A DNA stretch of 8,154 nt from CAYRHS01 sp964424125 (GTDB lineage Bacteria; Actinomycetota; Acidimicrobiia; IMCC26256; JAOSJL01): contig CAYRHS010000145.1 in the NCBI GenBank assembly GCA_964424125.1, positions 1 through 8,154 on the forward strand, written 5' to 3'. The position numbers and the translations under genes are program-made. Positions 1 to 6,530 of the stretch are shown here, piece by piece (the first letter of the stretch is position 1; every line of letters begins with the position of its first letter). The notes beneath the pieces are model-generated. The model was not told the origin of the DNA, searched no databases, and saw nothing but the letters and a program-made list of their open reading frames with translations.

Positions 1-671
1 GAGAACGGGTTGCCGTCGTCGTCGGTCGTCTGCACCATCCGCGTGATGACATCGTCGGGTGGCTCTGTCATCGAGCGGCGCGCTTCGATCTGGGCGTCGA
101 TGTAGCGCGCGCACGCCTCGATCTCGGCGCGGACGTCGTCGAACATGTGCATGGGAGCCGTGCCACCCTCGAGGAAGAGCGTCGACGGGTCGGCGGCGAT
201 CGTCACCGCGTCGATCCAACGGCGCGCCGAGGGATGGTCGTCTTCGGGCACGCCGATCATGTGCAGGATGACCTGGGCCGGGATCGGGCGGGCGTAGTCA
301 TCCATGAGCTCCGCGCGATCACCCATCTGCGACACCAACGAGCGGCAGACGTGCTCGATGAACGTCTCGGCCTGCTCGACCGCCCGTTGGTTGAACGCGG
401 TGAGCAGCAGCTTGCGGATCGGGGTGTGGCGGGGCGGGTCCATCATCCCCACGGGGCGCTCTTCCTCGGTGTCGTCGTCGGGCTCGAAGAGGTGGGGAGG
501 CAACCACTGGCTGGAGAAGGTCCCGTGGTCGCGGAACACCGCGGCCACGTCCTCGTGCCGGGCGACGAAGAACACACCCGGCACGGGCTCGCTCACCGGG
601 GCCTCCGCCCGCGAGCGGGATAGCCGCTCGAAGGGCTCGGCTCGCTGCTCGGCGTCGAAGAGATCGAACAT
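1..671 (-). CDS. Cytochrome P450, N-terminal part (runs off left edge)
   Basis: This is a haem-thiolate monooxygenase, probably soluble because no membrane anchor is visible; the substrate cannot be told. The 223 visible codons match the N-terminal half of a bacterial class I P450. The early beta-sheet segment (PGVFFVARHEDVAAVFRD, residues 31-48) is followed by the C-helix signature MDPPRHTPIRKLL (77-89), whose His/Arg contact the haem propionates, and by the AQVILHMIGVPEDD stretch (132-145) typical of the region after helix D. The I-helix oxygen-binding motif, the ExxR pair and the Cys haem-ligand loop would lie outside the window, so integrity cannot be judged. The ATG at 671 is preceded by a strong GAGAGGAGA ribosome binding site seven bases away. 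It lies 34 bp downstream of the TetR gene on the same strand, so it is probably the regulated target. Family assignment is secure; substrate class (steroid, terpene, fatty acid) is unknown. Confidence 0.93.
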   Translation of the reverse strand, partial: MFDLFDAEQRAEPFERLSRSRAEAPVSEPVPGVFFVARHEDVAAVFRDHGTFSSQWLPPHLFEPDDDTEEERPVGMMDPPRHTPIRKLLLTAFNQRAVEQAETFIEHVCRSLVSQMGDRAELMDDYARPIPAQVILHMIGVPEDDHPSARRWIDAVTIAADPSTLFLEGGTAPMHMFDDVRAEIEACARYIDAQIEARRSMTEPPDDVITRMVQTTDDDGNPF

Positions 672-678
672 GCGGTGG

Positions 679-687
679 TCTCCTCTC
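679..687 (-). promoter_or_regulatory. Ribosome binding site of the P450 gene
   Basis: On the minus strand GAGAGGAGA lies seven bases before the ATG at 671. It fixes that ATG as the start and implies efficient independent initiation even though the gene sits only 34 bp after the TetR stop. Confidence 0.75.
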
Positions 688-705
688 GGATCGTTGAGCG
701 ACGGT

Positions 706-1287
706 TCAGGGAGCTTCGATCCCCTCCATCAGGAGGGGAGTGAGGGTGGCCGCGAGCGCGTCCGCGTCGAGTGAACGACCGGTGACGATCTCGAAGAGCG
801 CGGGGACGGTCACGACCCCGAAGACGGCGGACGCGGTGACGTCGGGGTCGGTGGGCCGCAGCGAGCCGTCCTCGGCGCCGTCGGCGAGCAGCGTGTGCAC
901 GGGCTCGTGGAACGCGGTCCGGATGGCGTCGGCGATCTCGGGGATCCGGCCCGCCCGTCCGAGGTCCGCGACGAGCACGCGCAGCGACGCCGGGTGCGCG
1001 GCGAGCACTTCGAGCTGCACGGAGACCACTCGCTCGAGGCGCTCCCGCGCGAGACCCTCATCGGTGGCGGCCGCCTGCACGGCTTCGGCGATGCGAGCCA
1101 GCAGGCGGCCGAGGAGATGGACGAGCAGGTCTTCCTTGCCCGAGAAGTAGTAGTAGAGCGTGGCCTTGGGGATCCCGGTCGCCTCGGCGAGGTCCTCGAT
1201 CCGGGTGCCCTCGAAGCCCCGCTCGGCGAACACCTCTGCGGCCGCGGGGAGTGCCTCGGCGACCTGCGCCGGAACCGGTCGGAGCAC
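706..1287 (-). CDS. TetR/AcrR-family transcriptional regulator
   Basis: A 193-residue one-component repressor, the usual size for the family. The N-terminal DNA-binding domain is clear: a first helix (AEALPAAAEVFAERGFEGT, about 10-28) leads into the helix-turn-helix TRIEDLAEATGIPKATLYYYF (28-48), ending in the characteristic YYYF and the SGKEDLL helix-4 start. The rest (about 60-193) is the all-helical ligand-binding and dimerisation domain, which is variable, so the inducer cannot be predicted. The GTG start at 1287 is chosen because AGGAGG precedes it by seven bases and translation from there gives the normal short leader before helix 1; the frame is open much further upstream but that stretch lies antisense to or inside other genes. 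Its stop is 34 bp before the P450 start, suggesting TetR and P450 are co-transcribed. A palindrome at 1330-1346 just upstream is a likely operator, implying autoregulation. Confidence 0.94.
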   Translation of the reverse strand: MLRPVPAQVAEALPAAAEVFAERGFEGTRIEDLAEATGIPKATLYYYFSGKEDLLVHLLGRLLARIAEAVQAAATDEGLARERLERVVSVQLEVLAAHPASLRVLVADLGRAGRIPEIADAIRTAFHEPVHTLLADGAEDGSLRPTDPDVTASAVFGVVTVPALFEIVTGRSLDADALAATLTPLLMEGIEAP

Positions 1288-1294
1288 GGGACCC

Positions 1295-1300
1295 CCTCCT
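1295..1300 (-). promoter_or_regulatory. Ribosome binding site deciding the TetR GTG start
   Basis: A perfect AGGAGG on the minus strand is spaced seven bases from GTG at 1287. It decides the start inside a reading frame that stays open far upstream. Confidence 0.75.
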
Positions 1301-1329
1301 CGGTCGGGACAGCGTTTCCGCCCTGGACT

Positions 1330-1346
1330 TTGAACTTTGAGTACAA
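1330..1346. promoter_or_regulatory. Candidate TetR operator (imperfect palindrome)
   Basis: The 17-bp sequence TTGAACTTTGAGTACAA has arms TTGwACT and AGTwCAA around a 3-bp centre. Six of the seven positions in each arm are complementary. It is AT-rich against very GC-rich surroundings and lies 43 bp upstream of the TetR start codon, where an autoregulatory operator is expected. The left side also forms a tandem ACTTTGA repeat (1327-1340). The size and symmetry fit a TetR dimer site; binding is inferred. Confidence 0.6.
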
Positions 1347-1352
1347 GATCGG

Positions 1353-1381
1353 AGACTAGCGAGTTGCGCGCGCAGCGTCCA
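1353..1381 (-). promoter_or_regulatory. Weak promoter candidate for the TetR-P450 unit
   Basis: On the minus strand TGGACG (1381-1376; 4 of 6 to the -35 consensus) and TAGTCT (1358-1353; 3 of 6 to -10) are 17 bp apart. Transcription would start near 1346, at the edge of the candidate operator, which would suit repression. The matches are poor and the call rests mainly on position. Confidence 0.25.
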
Positions 1382-1445
1382 GGGTTCGTCGCGCGTCCCG
1401 CCGGGGCGGCGGTGGAGGGGGATGTGGGAACCCGGGGGGAGGTGC

Positions 1446-2621
1446 TCAGCCGGTGAAGGTGGGGCTGGCGGCGACGGGCGTCGGCGCGGGCGCGCTCGGC
1501 AGCTCGGAGGCGGGACGGGCGATCGGCTCCGGGACGTCGACGGGGGCGGCGAGGCCGACGTAGGCGACGATCTGGTACCCGCCGGGGTTGGTCTGGAGCG
1601 GGACTTCCTTCCAGTTGTTCGCGGCCCAGACGTTGCCCGCCTGGTCGATCGCGACACCCGTGATCCGCACGAGCCCGTCGAAGAGGTAGCCGGTCCCGTC
1701 GGGCGAGATGGGATCGCCGGTGGTCTTGCCGGGCGGGCAGGTCGAAGTCTTCAGGCCGCAGAGCTGCGAGATCCGTTCTCCGGCGAAGTCGCCGACCCAG
1801 ACGTTGTCGTCGCCGTCGACCGCGATTCCCCACGGGATCGTGAGACCCCCGCCGGTGAAGGCATGGTCGCCCACGATGTTCCCGTCCGGGTCGAGCAGAG
1901 CGACGGAGCCGCCTCGGGTCCCGAGCTCGCCGACCGTGGGGCAGGGCAGATCGACGAGCCCCGAGTTCGCGATCCACAGGTAGCCGCTCGAGTCGGCGAC
2001 GATGCCCATGGGCGAGTCGAAGACACCCTCGATGGGCGAGCCGGCGTACGGCGTGCCGTCGGGAGCGAGGTGGGCGACGTTGTTCGACCCGATCCCGGTC
2101 ACGAACGCGTCGCCGGCGGGGTTGAAAGCGATCCCGAAGGACTCGGTGAGGCCGATCCCCGACACGTTCTTGGCGAGGAACGGGTTGCCGTCGGGGTAGA
2201 TCGTGACCGAACCGTCCCCGCAGTTCGCGATCCAGATGTTGCCGTCCGCATCGGAGACGGTGGCCTGCGGGTCCACGATCTCGCCCGCGGTGAAGCCGGT
2301 GGCGGGCGACAGCGCGGTGCCGTCGGGACGGAACTTCGAGACGCTGTTGCGCGGCGGTTGCTGGTCCTCGGGGCAGCCGGGCGGGGGTGCGGCGAAGCCG
2401 AAGTTGCCGACCCACCCGTCGCCGTAGGGATCGATGTCGATGCCGAACCCGGCGCCGCTCAGGCCGCCGCCGGAGTACGGGGACCCCGGCGCGTACTGGC
2501 CCGTGGGCGTGAACTTCATGACGAGGTCGCTGCCGCACACGGGTGTCGTCGCGTCGGGGGCGTACTGGTAGTTGTTGGCGACCCAGAGGTTCCCCTCGTG
2601 GTCGATGCGAAGTTGCCCGGT
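1446..2621 (-). CDS. Fragment 3 of the broken propeller gene: NHL-repeat propeller
   Basis: The shifted frame encodes at least seven copies of the NHL-like pattern GIAxDxxGNxWVAN. They include GQLRIDHEGNLWVANN, GFGIDIDPYGDGWVGN, VSDADGNIWIANC, GIAFNPAGDAFVTG, MGIVADSSGYLWIAN, WGIAVDGDDNVWVGDF and GVAIDQAGNVWAANN. This spacing of roughly 50-70 residues per blade suits a six- or seven-bladed propeller. Several Cys residues fit an extracytoplasmic, disulfide-bonded protein. It ends PTPVAASPTFTG at a TGA with no C-terminal anchor. An ATG at 2669 opens the frame upstream, but the residues before GQLR (an Arg-rich run) are out-of-frame sequence, so that start is not credible. Confidence 0.65.
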   Translation of the reverse strand, partial: TGQLRIDHEGNLWVANNYQYAPDATTPVCGSDLVMKFTPTGQYAPGSPYSGGGLSGAGFGIDIDPYGDGWVGNFGFAAPPPGCPEDQQPPRNSVSKFRPDGTALSPATGFTAGEIVDPQATVSDADGNIWIANCGDGSVTIYPDGNPFLAKNVSGIGLTESFGIAFNPAGDAFVTGIGSNNVAHLAPDGTPYAGSPIEGVFDSPMGIVADSSGYLWIANSGLVDLPCPTVGELGTRGGSVALLDPDGNIVGDHAFTGGGLTIPWGIAVDGDDNVWVGDFAGERISQLCGLKTSTCPPGKTTGDPISPDGTGYLFDGLVRITGVAIDQAGNVWAANNWKEVPLQTNPGGYQIVAYVGLAAPVDVPEPIARPASELPSAPAPTPVAASPTFTG

Positions 2622-3313
2622 CCGTTCAGCGTGTTGCCGTCGCCGTCGAAGCGCAGCGCGAGGAACCACGCGGCCGGGGGCACGCTGCGCGCGGGCTGGT
2701 ACGGCGTGGAGCCGAGCTCGGAGACAGCGAACAGCGCGGCCACGTTCGCCGCGTCCCGACCCGGGTTGCGCGCGATGTCACCCATGGCCGTGAACGTGTC
2801 GGTCGGCTCGGTGCCACCCGGCGGGGTGGCGGCGGTGAACAACGCGGCGCAGTCGGCGGGTGTCTCGATGCACGCGGTGACCATGTTCGCGAGCGAGTTG
2901 AACGTGTCGACCGCGGTCGTCTCGCCGCCGTTGGGCGCGGTGCCGAGCACGTCGCTGACGTCGCCCGTCATGGCGTCGGCGATGTTGGCGACCATCCCCG
3001 CCGCGTTCTGGAGGCCGGGCGACGTGCCGCCGATCCCACTCGCCGTGGTGAACTGGGCCATCGCGAACCCGGACGCGACGGTCGTGCGCTCGTTGATCAC
3101 GACTTCCTCCGTGACCGGAGGAACACCGAGGACGCTCACGAGCTGGATCGTCCCCGCGTCAGGCGGCGAGTTCTGGTTCTCGGCCATGACGTAGAGGACG
3201 GCGTCGGGGTCGGCGGGCGTCGCGTACGAGATCGCGAATCCACCGTCGGCACCGGTCTCGTCCGTCCCGAGCGCGGTCGGTCCCCCGTTCCCCGTCTCGT
3301 AGAGCGTGACCGC
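2619..3313 (-). CDS. Fragment 2 of the broken propeller gene: beta domain and helical region
   Basis: This piece lies in the same frame as fragment 1, just after the TAG. It completes the beta domain (AVTLYETG, GADGGFAISYATP, AVLYVMAENQ), then gives a helical, Ala/Thr-rich stretch with a close Cys pair (CIETPADC) that could form a disulfide after export. It ends in WFLALRFDGDGNTLNGP, where the sense of the protein passes to another frame. The formal open frame goes on to 2516, but that tail (STTRGTSGSPTTTSTPP) is out-of-frame sequence. An automated call would likely start at ATG 3187, which has no signal peptide and lies inside the domain. Confidence 0.6.
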
Positions 3314-3469
3314 CTAGGACTCGAGCGGGTCGGTGCCGGTGCGGACCAGGCCGCGCACGGCGAGCTCCTGTGCGCTCGCCGAGGGGCCGGGAGCCAGGGG
3401 GATCGTGGCCCCGAGGAACGCGAGAGCGGCGGCGCGGAGCGCGCGATGAGAGTCACGGAGCGTGCGCAT
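3314..3469 (-). CDS. Fragment 1 of the broken propeller gene: signal peptide and first strand
   Basis: This 51-codon fragment ends at the premature TAG. It begins with a classic Sec signal: Arg-containing n-region (MRTLRDSHRALR), hydrophobic core (AAALAFLGATIPLAPG, 13-28) and an ASA-QE cleavage site after residue 33. The mature part starts QELAVRGLVRTGTDPLES, the opening strands of a beta domain that continues directly after the TAG as AVTLYETGNGGP. Translated alone it would give an 18-residue exported peptide, which is unlikely to be functional. Confidence 0.6.
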   Translation of the reverse strand: MRTLRDSHRALRAAALAFLGATIPLAPGPSASAQELAVRGLVRTGTDPLES

Positions 3470-3564
3470 TTCGCTTCAGCCTAGAGCACCCCGAGGAGGG
3501 CTCCGGCACCGCGTCACCCCTCGGCGTAGCATCACGCGCCGGTCGATGGGGGGGGCGGTGAGCG
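3470..3564. promoter_or_regulatory. Divergent intergenic region with promoters for both sides
   Basis: These 95 bp separate the start codons of two divergent genes, so promoters in both directions are expected here. The best plus-strand -10 candidate is TAGCAT at 3527-3532 (4 of 6 to consensus), with no convincing -35. No good minus-strand promoter is seen. An inverted repeat CCGAGG/CCTCGG (3491-3496 and 3519-3524) could be a regulator site or chance. Individual elements are weak; the region call is positional. Confidence 0.4.
3548..3555 (+). promoter_or_regulatory. Run of eight G, possible ribosome binding site of the acyltransferase gene
   Basis: Eight consecutive G bases end nine nucleotides before ATG 3565. 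A G run can pair with the CCUCC of 16S rRNA using one G-U wobble pair, and no better site is present. The run is also prone to length errors in sequencing or replication, which would alter spacing but not the reading frame. Confidence 0.35.
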
Positions 3565-4986
3565 ATGGAGCGTCTGGGTCCGCTCGACAGCATGTTCCTC
3601 TCGATCGAGACGTCCCGGTGGCCGATGCACCTCACGGGCGTACTCGTCCTCGAGCCGGGAGAGACCGCCCCGCTCACCTACGAGCATGTGAAGCAGCGAG
3701 TCGCGGAACGTCTTCCCCGATTGGCGCCGATGCGCCGGCGCTTGGTTGATGTGCCCTTCGGGCTCGACCGCGCCTACTGGGTCGAGGACCCCGAGTTCGA
3801 CCTCGATCGTCACTTCCACCACGCGGCGGTGCCCGATCCCGGCGCGGAGCAGGACGTCGCCCGGTTCGTCAGCCGGATTGCCGACCATCCGCTCGATCGC
3901 TCGAAGCCGCTCTGGGAGTGCTGGTTCCTCGAGGGCCTCGAGGGTGGGCGCAAGGCGCTCGTCCTCAAGATCCATCACGCGTGCATCGACGGCATCGGTG
4001 GGCTCGTCCTCTTCGACGAGCTCTTCGACCCGGTTCCCGGGCGCGAGCCGGAGCCGGTGGAGGAGGCGGGACCGGCGCCGAGCGCCGAGCCGATTCCGTC
4101 TGACCTCGAGCTGCTGGCCCGCTCGGTCCCGGACCTCTTGCTGTGGCCGTTCCGGTCCGCGTGGACGGCCGGACGGATCGCGGTCGGGCTCGAGCGCGCG
4201 CGACACGTCGGGCACGCCGACGAGGCCGCCGAAGGCGAGACGCTGCGTGCGCCGCGCACGGTCTTCAACGGTGACGTTCCCGGTCGCGCCCATCGGGCGT
4301 TCGCGGTCGCGTCCGTCGGCCTGGATGAGGTCCGTGCGGTGAAGGACGCGTTCGGCACGACGGTCAACGACGTGGTGTTGGCGCTCGTTGCGGGCGCGCT
4401 CCGTCGATTCCTCGGTGACCGTGACGAGCTCCCCGAGGAGTCGCTGATCGTCGCCAATCCGGTCAGCCTCCGACCGGTGGGTGACGACACCGCGGGCAAC
4501 AAGCTCTCGCTCGTCTTCCCGAGGTTGCGCACCGACGTCGCGGATCCCGTCGAGCGGCTCGAGGCCGTACACGGCGGGACGGTTGCGACCAAGGCCGCGC
4601 ACCGTGCCCGCGGACAGGAGGTGTTCGAGCAGGTCGCTGGGCTGTTCTCACCCGGCTTCGTGGCCGGGATCTCCCAGCTCTACGGCGCCGCCCACCTCGC
4701 GCGGCGCCACGGTCCGCTGTTCAACGGGCTCGTGTCGAACGTCGCAGGGCCGGAGGAGGAGCGGTTCCTTTGCGGGGCGCGCGTCGACGCCCTGTACGGG
4801 GTGGCGCTCCTCTACGAGGGCATCGGGTTGTTCATCGCGCTCCTGAGCCACGCGGGGCGAATCGACTTCTCGATCACGGGGGCGCAGGAGCTGACCCCCG
4901 ATCTGTGGCCCCTTGCGGACGGGCTCCGCGCCGAGCTCGACCTACTGTTGGAGGCCGCGGCCGAACGGTCTGCCACGTCCGCGTGA
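3565..4986 (+). CDS. Wax ester synthase / diacylglycerol O-acyltransferase (WS/DGAT)
   Basis: This 473-residue enzyme transfers an acyl group from acyl-CoA to a long-chain alcohol or diacylglycerol, making wax ester or triacylglycerol; family members act at the inner membrane or on lipid droplets. The catalytic HHxxxDG motif is present as HHACIDG (His137, His138, Asp142, Gly143). Other family landmarks are the N-terminal MERLGPLDSMFLSIET and PMHLTGVLVLEP, the SKPLWECWFLEGL segment just before the active site, NDVVLALVAGALRRFL, and the C-terminal LVSNVAGPEE with GIGLFIALLSHAGRIDFSI. Length and architecture are complete. The ATG start matches the usual family beginning. It heads a plus-strand run, and its TGA overlaps the GTG of the next gene, indicating translational coupling. 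Whether it favours wax ester or triacylglycerol cannot be told, and some actinobacterial paralogs have low or unknown activity. Confidence 0.94.
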   Translation: MERLGPLDSMFLSIETSRWPMHLTGVLVLEPGETAPLTYEHVKQRVAERLPRLAPMRRRLVDVPFGLDRAYWVEDPEFDLDRHFHHAAVPDPGAEQDVARFVSRIADHPLDRSKPLWECWFLEGLEGGRKALVLKIHHACIDGIGGLVLFDELFDPVPGREPEPVEEAGPAPSAEPIPSDLELLARSVPDLLLWPFRSAWTAGRIAVGLERARHVGHADEAAEGETLRAPRTVFNGDVPGRAHRAFAVASVGLDEVRAVKDAFGTTVNDVVLALVAGALRRFLGDRDELPEESLIVANPVSLRPVGDDTAGNKLSLVFPRLRTDVADPVERLEAVHGGTVATKAAHRARGQEVFEQVAGLFSPGFVAGISQLYGAAHLARRHGPLFNGLVSNVAGPEEERFLCGARVDALYGVALLYEGIGLFIALLSHAGRIDFSITGAQELTPDLWPLADGLRAELDLLLEAAAERSATSA

Positions 4987-6530
4987 ACCCGGGCGCGCTC
5001 CCGCCGGAGGAGTCGATTCGGGAGCCGGATCGTCCCGACGCCGCGGCGAGCGGATCCCGACGAGTGCTGGTCACCGGCGCGACGGGCTACGTGGGTGGGC
5101 GCCTGGTCGCGCCGTTGCTCGATGCGGGACATGAGATCCGCTGCCTGGCGCGGACCCCGGCCAAGCTCGACGACGCGCCCTGGCGTGAGCGGGTGGAGGT
5201 CGTCGCCGGCGACGTCGGTTCCTTCGACTCGTTGCTCGCCGCGATGGACGGTGTCGCGGCCGCGTACTACCTGGTGCACGCGATCGGAACCGAGCCGGAC
5301 TGGGAGGAACGTGAGCGCCGCGACGCGGCGACCTTCCGCGACGCGGCGGCCGCGGCGGGCGTCGAGCAGATCGTCTACCTCGGCGGGCTCGGCGACGACC
5401 GGACGACGTCGTCGGAGCACTTGCGGAGCCGGCACGAGGTCGGCCGCGTCCTCGCGTCCGGCCCGGTGGCCGTCACCGAACTGCGCGCGGCCGTCGTCAT
5501 CGGTTCGGGGAGCGCGTCGTTCGAGATGCTGCGCCACCTCGTCGAGGTGCTCCCGATCATGATCACGCCCCGGTGGGTCGAGACACGCTGCCAGCCCATC
5601 GCCCTTCGTGACGTGCTCGCCCACCTCGTGGGTGTGCTCGGCCGGCGGGAGGCCTATCGAGCGGTCTACGAGATCGGCGGCCCCGACGTCCTCAGCTATC
5701 GAGAGATGATGCAGGTCTACGCGGAGGAGGCGGGCCTGCGCAGGCGGCTCATCCTCGGTGTGCCGGTGCTCTCGCCGCGACTCTCGTCGTTGTGGATCGG
5801 CCTGGTGACGCCGTTGCCACCCCGGCTCGCGCGCCCGCTCGTGGACGGGCTCGCAACCGAGGTGGTCGTGCGCGACGACCGGATCCGGGAGCTGCTCCCG
5901 ATCCGTCCGACGCCGTACCGGGAGGCGGTTCGCGCCGCGATCGAGCGGGTGGCCGACCTGCGTGTCCTCACGAGCTGGACCGACGCGACGTCGGTGGACC
6001 CCGCGGCCGGGCCCCAGCCGCTGGACGCAGAGTGGGCCGGCGGAGTCGTCCTCGGGGACACGCGGGTCGTGTCGTCGGCCGCGAGCCCTGACGCCCTCTT
6101 CCGGACGGTGTGCGGTGTCGGCGGCGACCGGGGTTGGTACGTCGCCAACTGGCTCTGGGACCTGCGCGGCCTCGTCGATCAGCTCCTCGGTGGTGTGGGC
6201 AGACGTCGGGGCCGGCGTCACCCCGACGAGCTCGGCGTCGGGGACGCGCTCGACTTCTGGCGGGTGGAGGAGCTCGAGCCCGGTCGTCATCTCCGGCTGC
6301 GGGCCGAGATGCGCCTGCCCGGCGACGCGTGGCTGGAGTGGATGGTGTCGAGGGCGCCGGACGGCCGTGCCCGCCTCGAGCAGCGGGCTCGGTTCCATCC
6401 CCGGGGTCTGGCGGGGCGCGCGTACTGGTACGGGCTGTTGCCCGTGCATCGCCTGATCTTCCGCAAGTTGGCCGAGCGTCTGGCGGCCGCCGCGGCCGCG
6501 CGCGACGGGACGGCGGGGGCCGCGGCGTGA
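4983..6530 (+). CDS. Atypical SDR (NAD(P)-binding) fused to DUF2867
   Basis: A 515-residue two-domain protein. The N-terminal Rossmann domain starts VLVTGATGYVGG with the GxxGxxG nucleotide-binding loop (G32, G35, G38), followed by HEIRCLART, VVAGDVGSFDSL and YYLVHAIG, placing it among atypical, NmrA-like SDRs; the classical YxxxK pair is not evident. After a segment resembling SDR C-terminal regions (YEIGGPDVLSYREMM and onward), a DUF2867 domain runs from about residue 355 to the end (GWYVANWLWDLRGLVDQLLGG, LEPGRHLRLRAEMRLPGDAWLEW), a fold thought to bind a small hydrophobic ligand. This fusion is known in actinobacteria and other bacteria, but substrate and reaction are unknown. The GTG start at 4983 is preferred because it forms a 4-base GTGA overlap with the upstream stop; a GTG at 5064 would cut into the first beta strand. 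The downstream gene begins with the same kind of overlap. Confidence 0.9.
   Translation: MNPGALPPEESIREPDRPDAAASGSRRVLVTGATGYVGGRLVAPLLDAGHEIRCLARTPAKLDDAPWRERVEVVAGDVGSFDSLLAAMDGVAAAYYLVHAIGTEPDWEERERRDAATFRDAAAAAGVEQIVYLGGLGDDRTTSSEHLRSRHEVGRVLASGPVAVTELRAAVVIGSGSASFEMLRHLVEVLPIMITPRWVETRCQPIALRDVLAHLVGVLGRREAYRAVYEIGGPDVLSYREMMQVYAEEAGLRRRLILGVPVLSPRLSSLWIGLVTPLPPRLARPLVDGLATEVVVRDDRIRELLPIRPTPYREAVRAAIERVADLRVLTSWTDATSVDPAAGPQPLDAEWAGGVVLGDTRVVSSAASPDALFRTVCGVGGDRGWYVANWLWDLRGLVDQLLGGVGRRRGRRHPDELGVGDALDFWRVEELEPGRHLRLRAEMRLPGDAWLEWMVSRAPDGRARLEQRARFHPRGLAGRAYWYGLLPVHRLIFRKLAERLAAAAAARDGTAGAAA

Larger units (their letters stand above)
1446..3469 (-). pseudogene. Secreted NHL-repeat beta-propeller protein gene, broken by a TAG and a frameshift
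   Basis: Read through two lesions, this is one gene of 675 codons including the stop (after adding one base), encoding a 674-residue exported protein. Its order is signal peptide (1-33), a small beta-rich Ig-like or carboxypeptidase-regulatory-like domain (about 36-95), a helical middle region (about 110-270), and a propeller of about seven NHL-type repeats (about 286-640) with a short Pro/Ala-rich tail. Lesion one is TAG at 3316-3314 (codon 52); lesion two is a one-base loss in the G run at 2618-2616, which moves the frame by -1. Both sides of each lesion keep coherent protein sequence, so the breaks are recent or are sequence errors. The ATG at 3469 is the first possible start because an in-frame TGA lies three codons upstream; the ribosome binding site is weak. 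Related propellers include Vgb-like lyases and SMP-30/NHL proteins, but no catalytic site is assigned. It is transcribed divergently from the acyltransferase. Confidence 0.8.

Noticed and set aside
1349..1445. Rho-independent terminator after the propeller gene
   Set aside because: There are GC-rich short repeats (GCGCGC-type) but no stable hairpin followed by a T run on the minus strand.
706..2538. A 610-residue extension of the TetR protein
   Set aside because: The frame is open upstream only because of GC-rich codon bias; upstream residues are Arg-rich shadow of the propeller gene, and AGGAGG before GTG 1287 fixes the start.
2611..2623. Programmed -1 ribosomal frameshift site
   Set aside because: No X XXY YYZ slippery heptamer is present, I see no convincing pseudoknot downstream, and the gene also carries a stop codon upstream, so damage or sequence error explains it better.
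1422..3194. 590-codon open frame on the plus strand antisense to the propeller gene
   Set aside because: The Arg/Gly/Val-rich composition and absence of any recognisable domain are typical of antisense shadows in GC-rich DNA, while the minus strand encodes clear NHL repeats.
3532..4602. 356-codon open frame on the minus strand
   Set aside because: It is a shadow of the WS/DGAT gene, whose HHxxxDG motif and full-length match identify the true coding strand.
4812..6449. 545-codon open frame on the minus strand
   Set aside because: It lies antisense to the SDR-DUF2867 gene, which has unmistakable motifs, and its His/Arg/Asp-rich translation resembles no protein.
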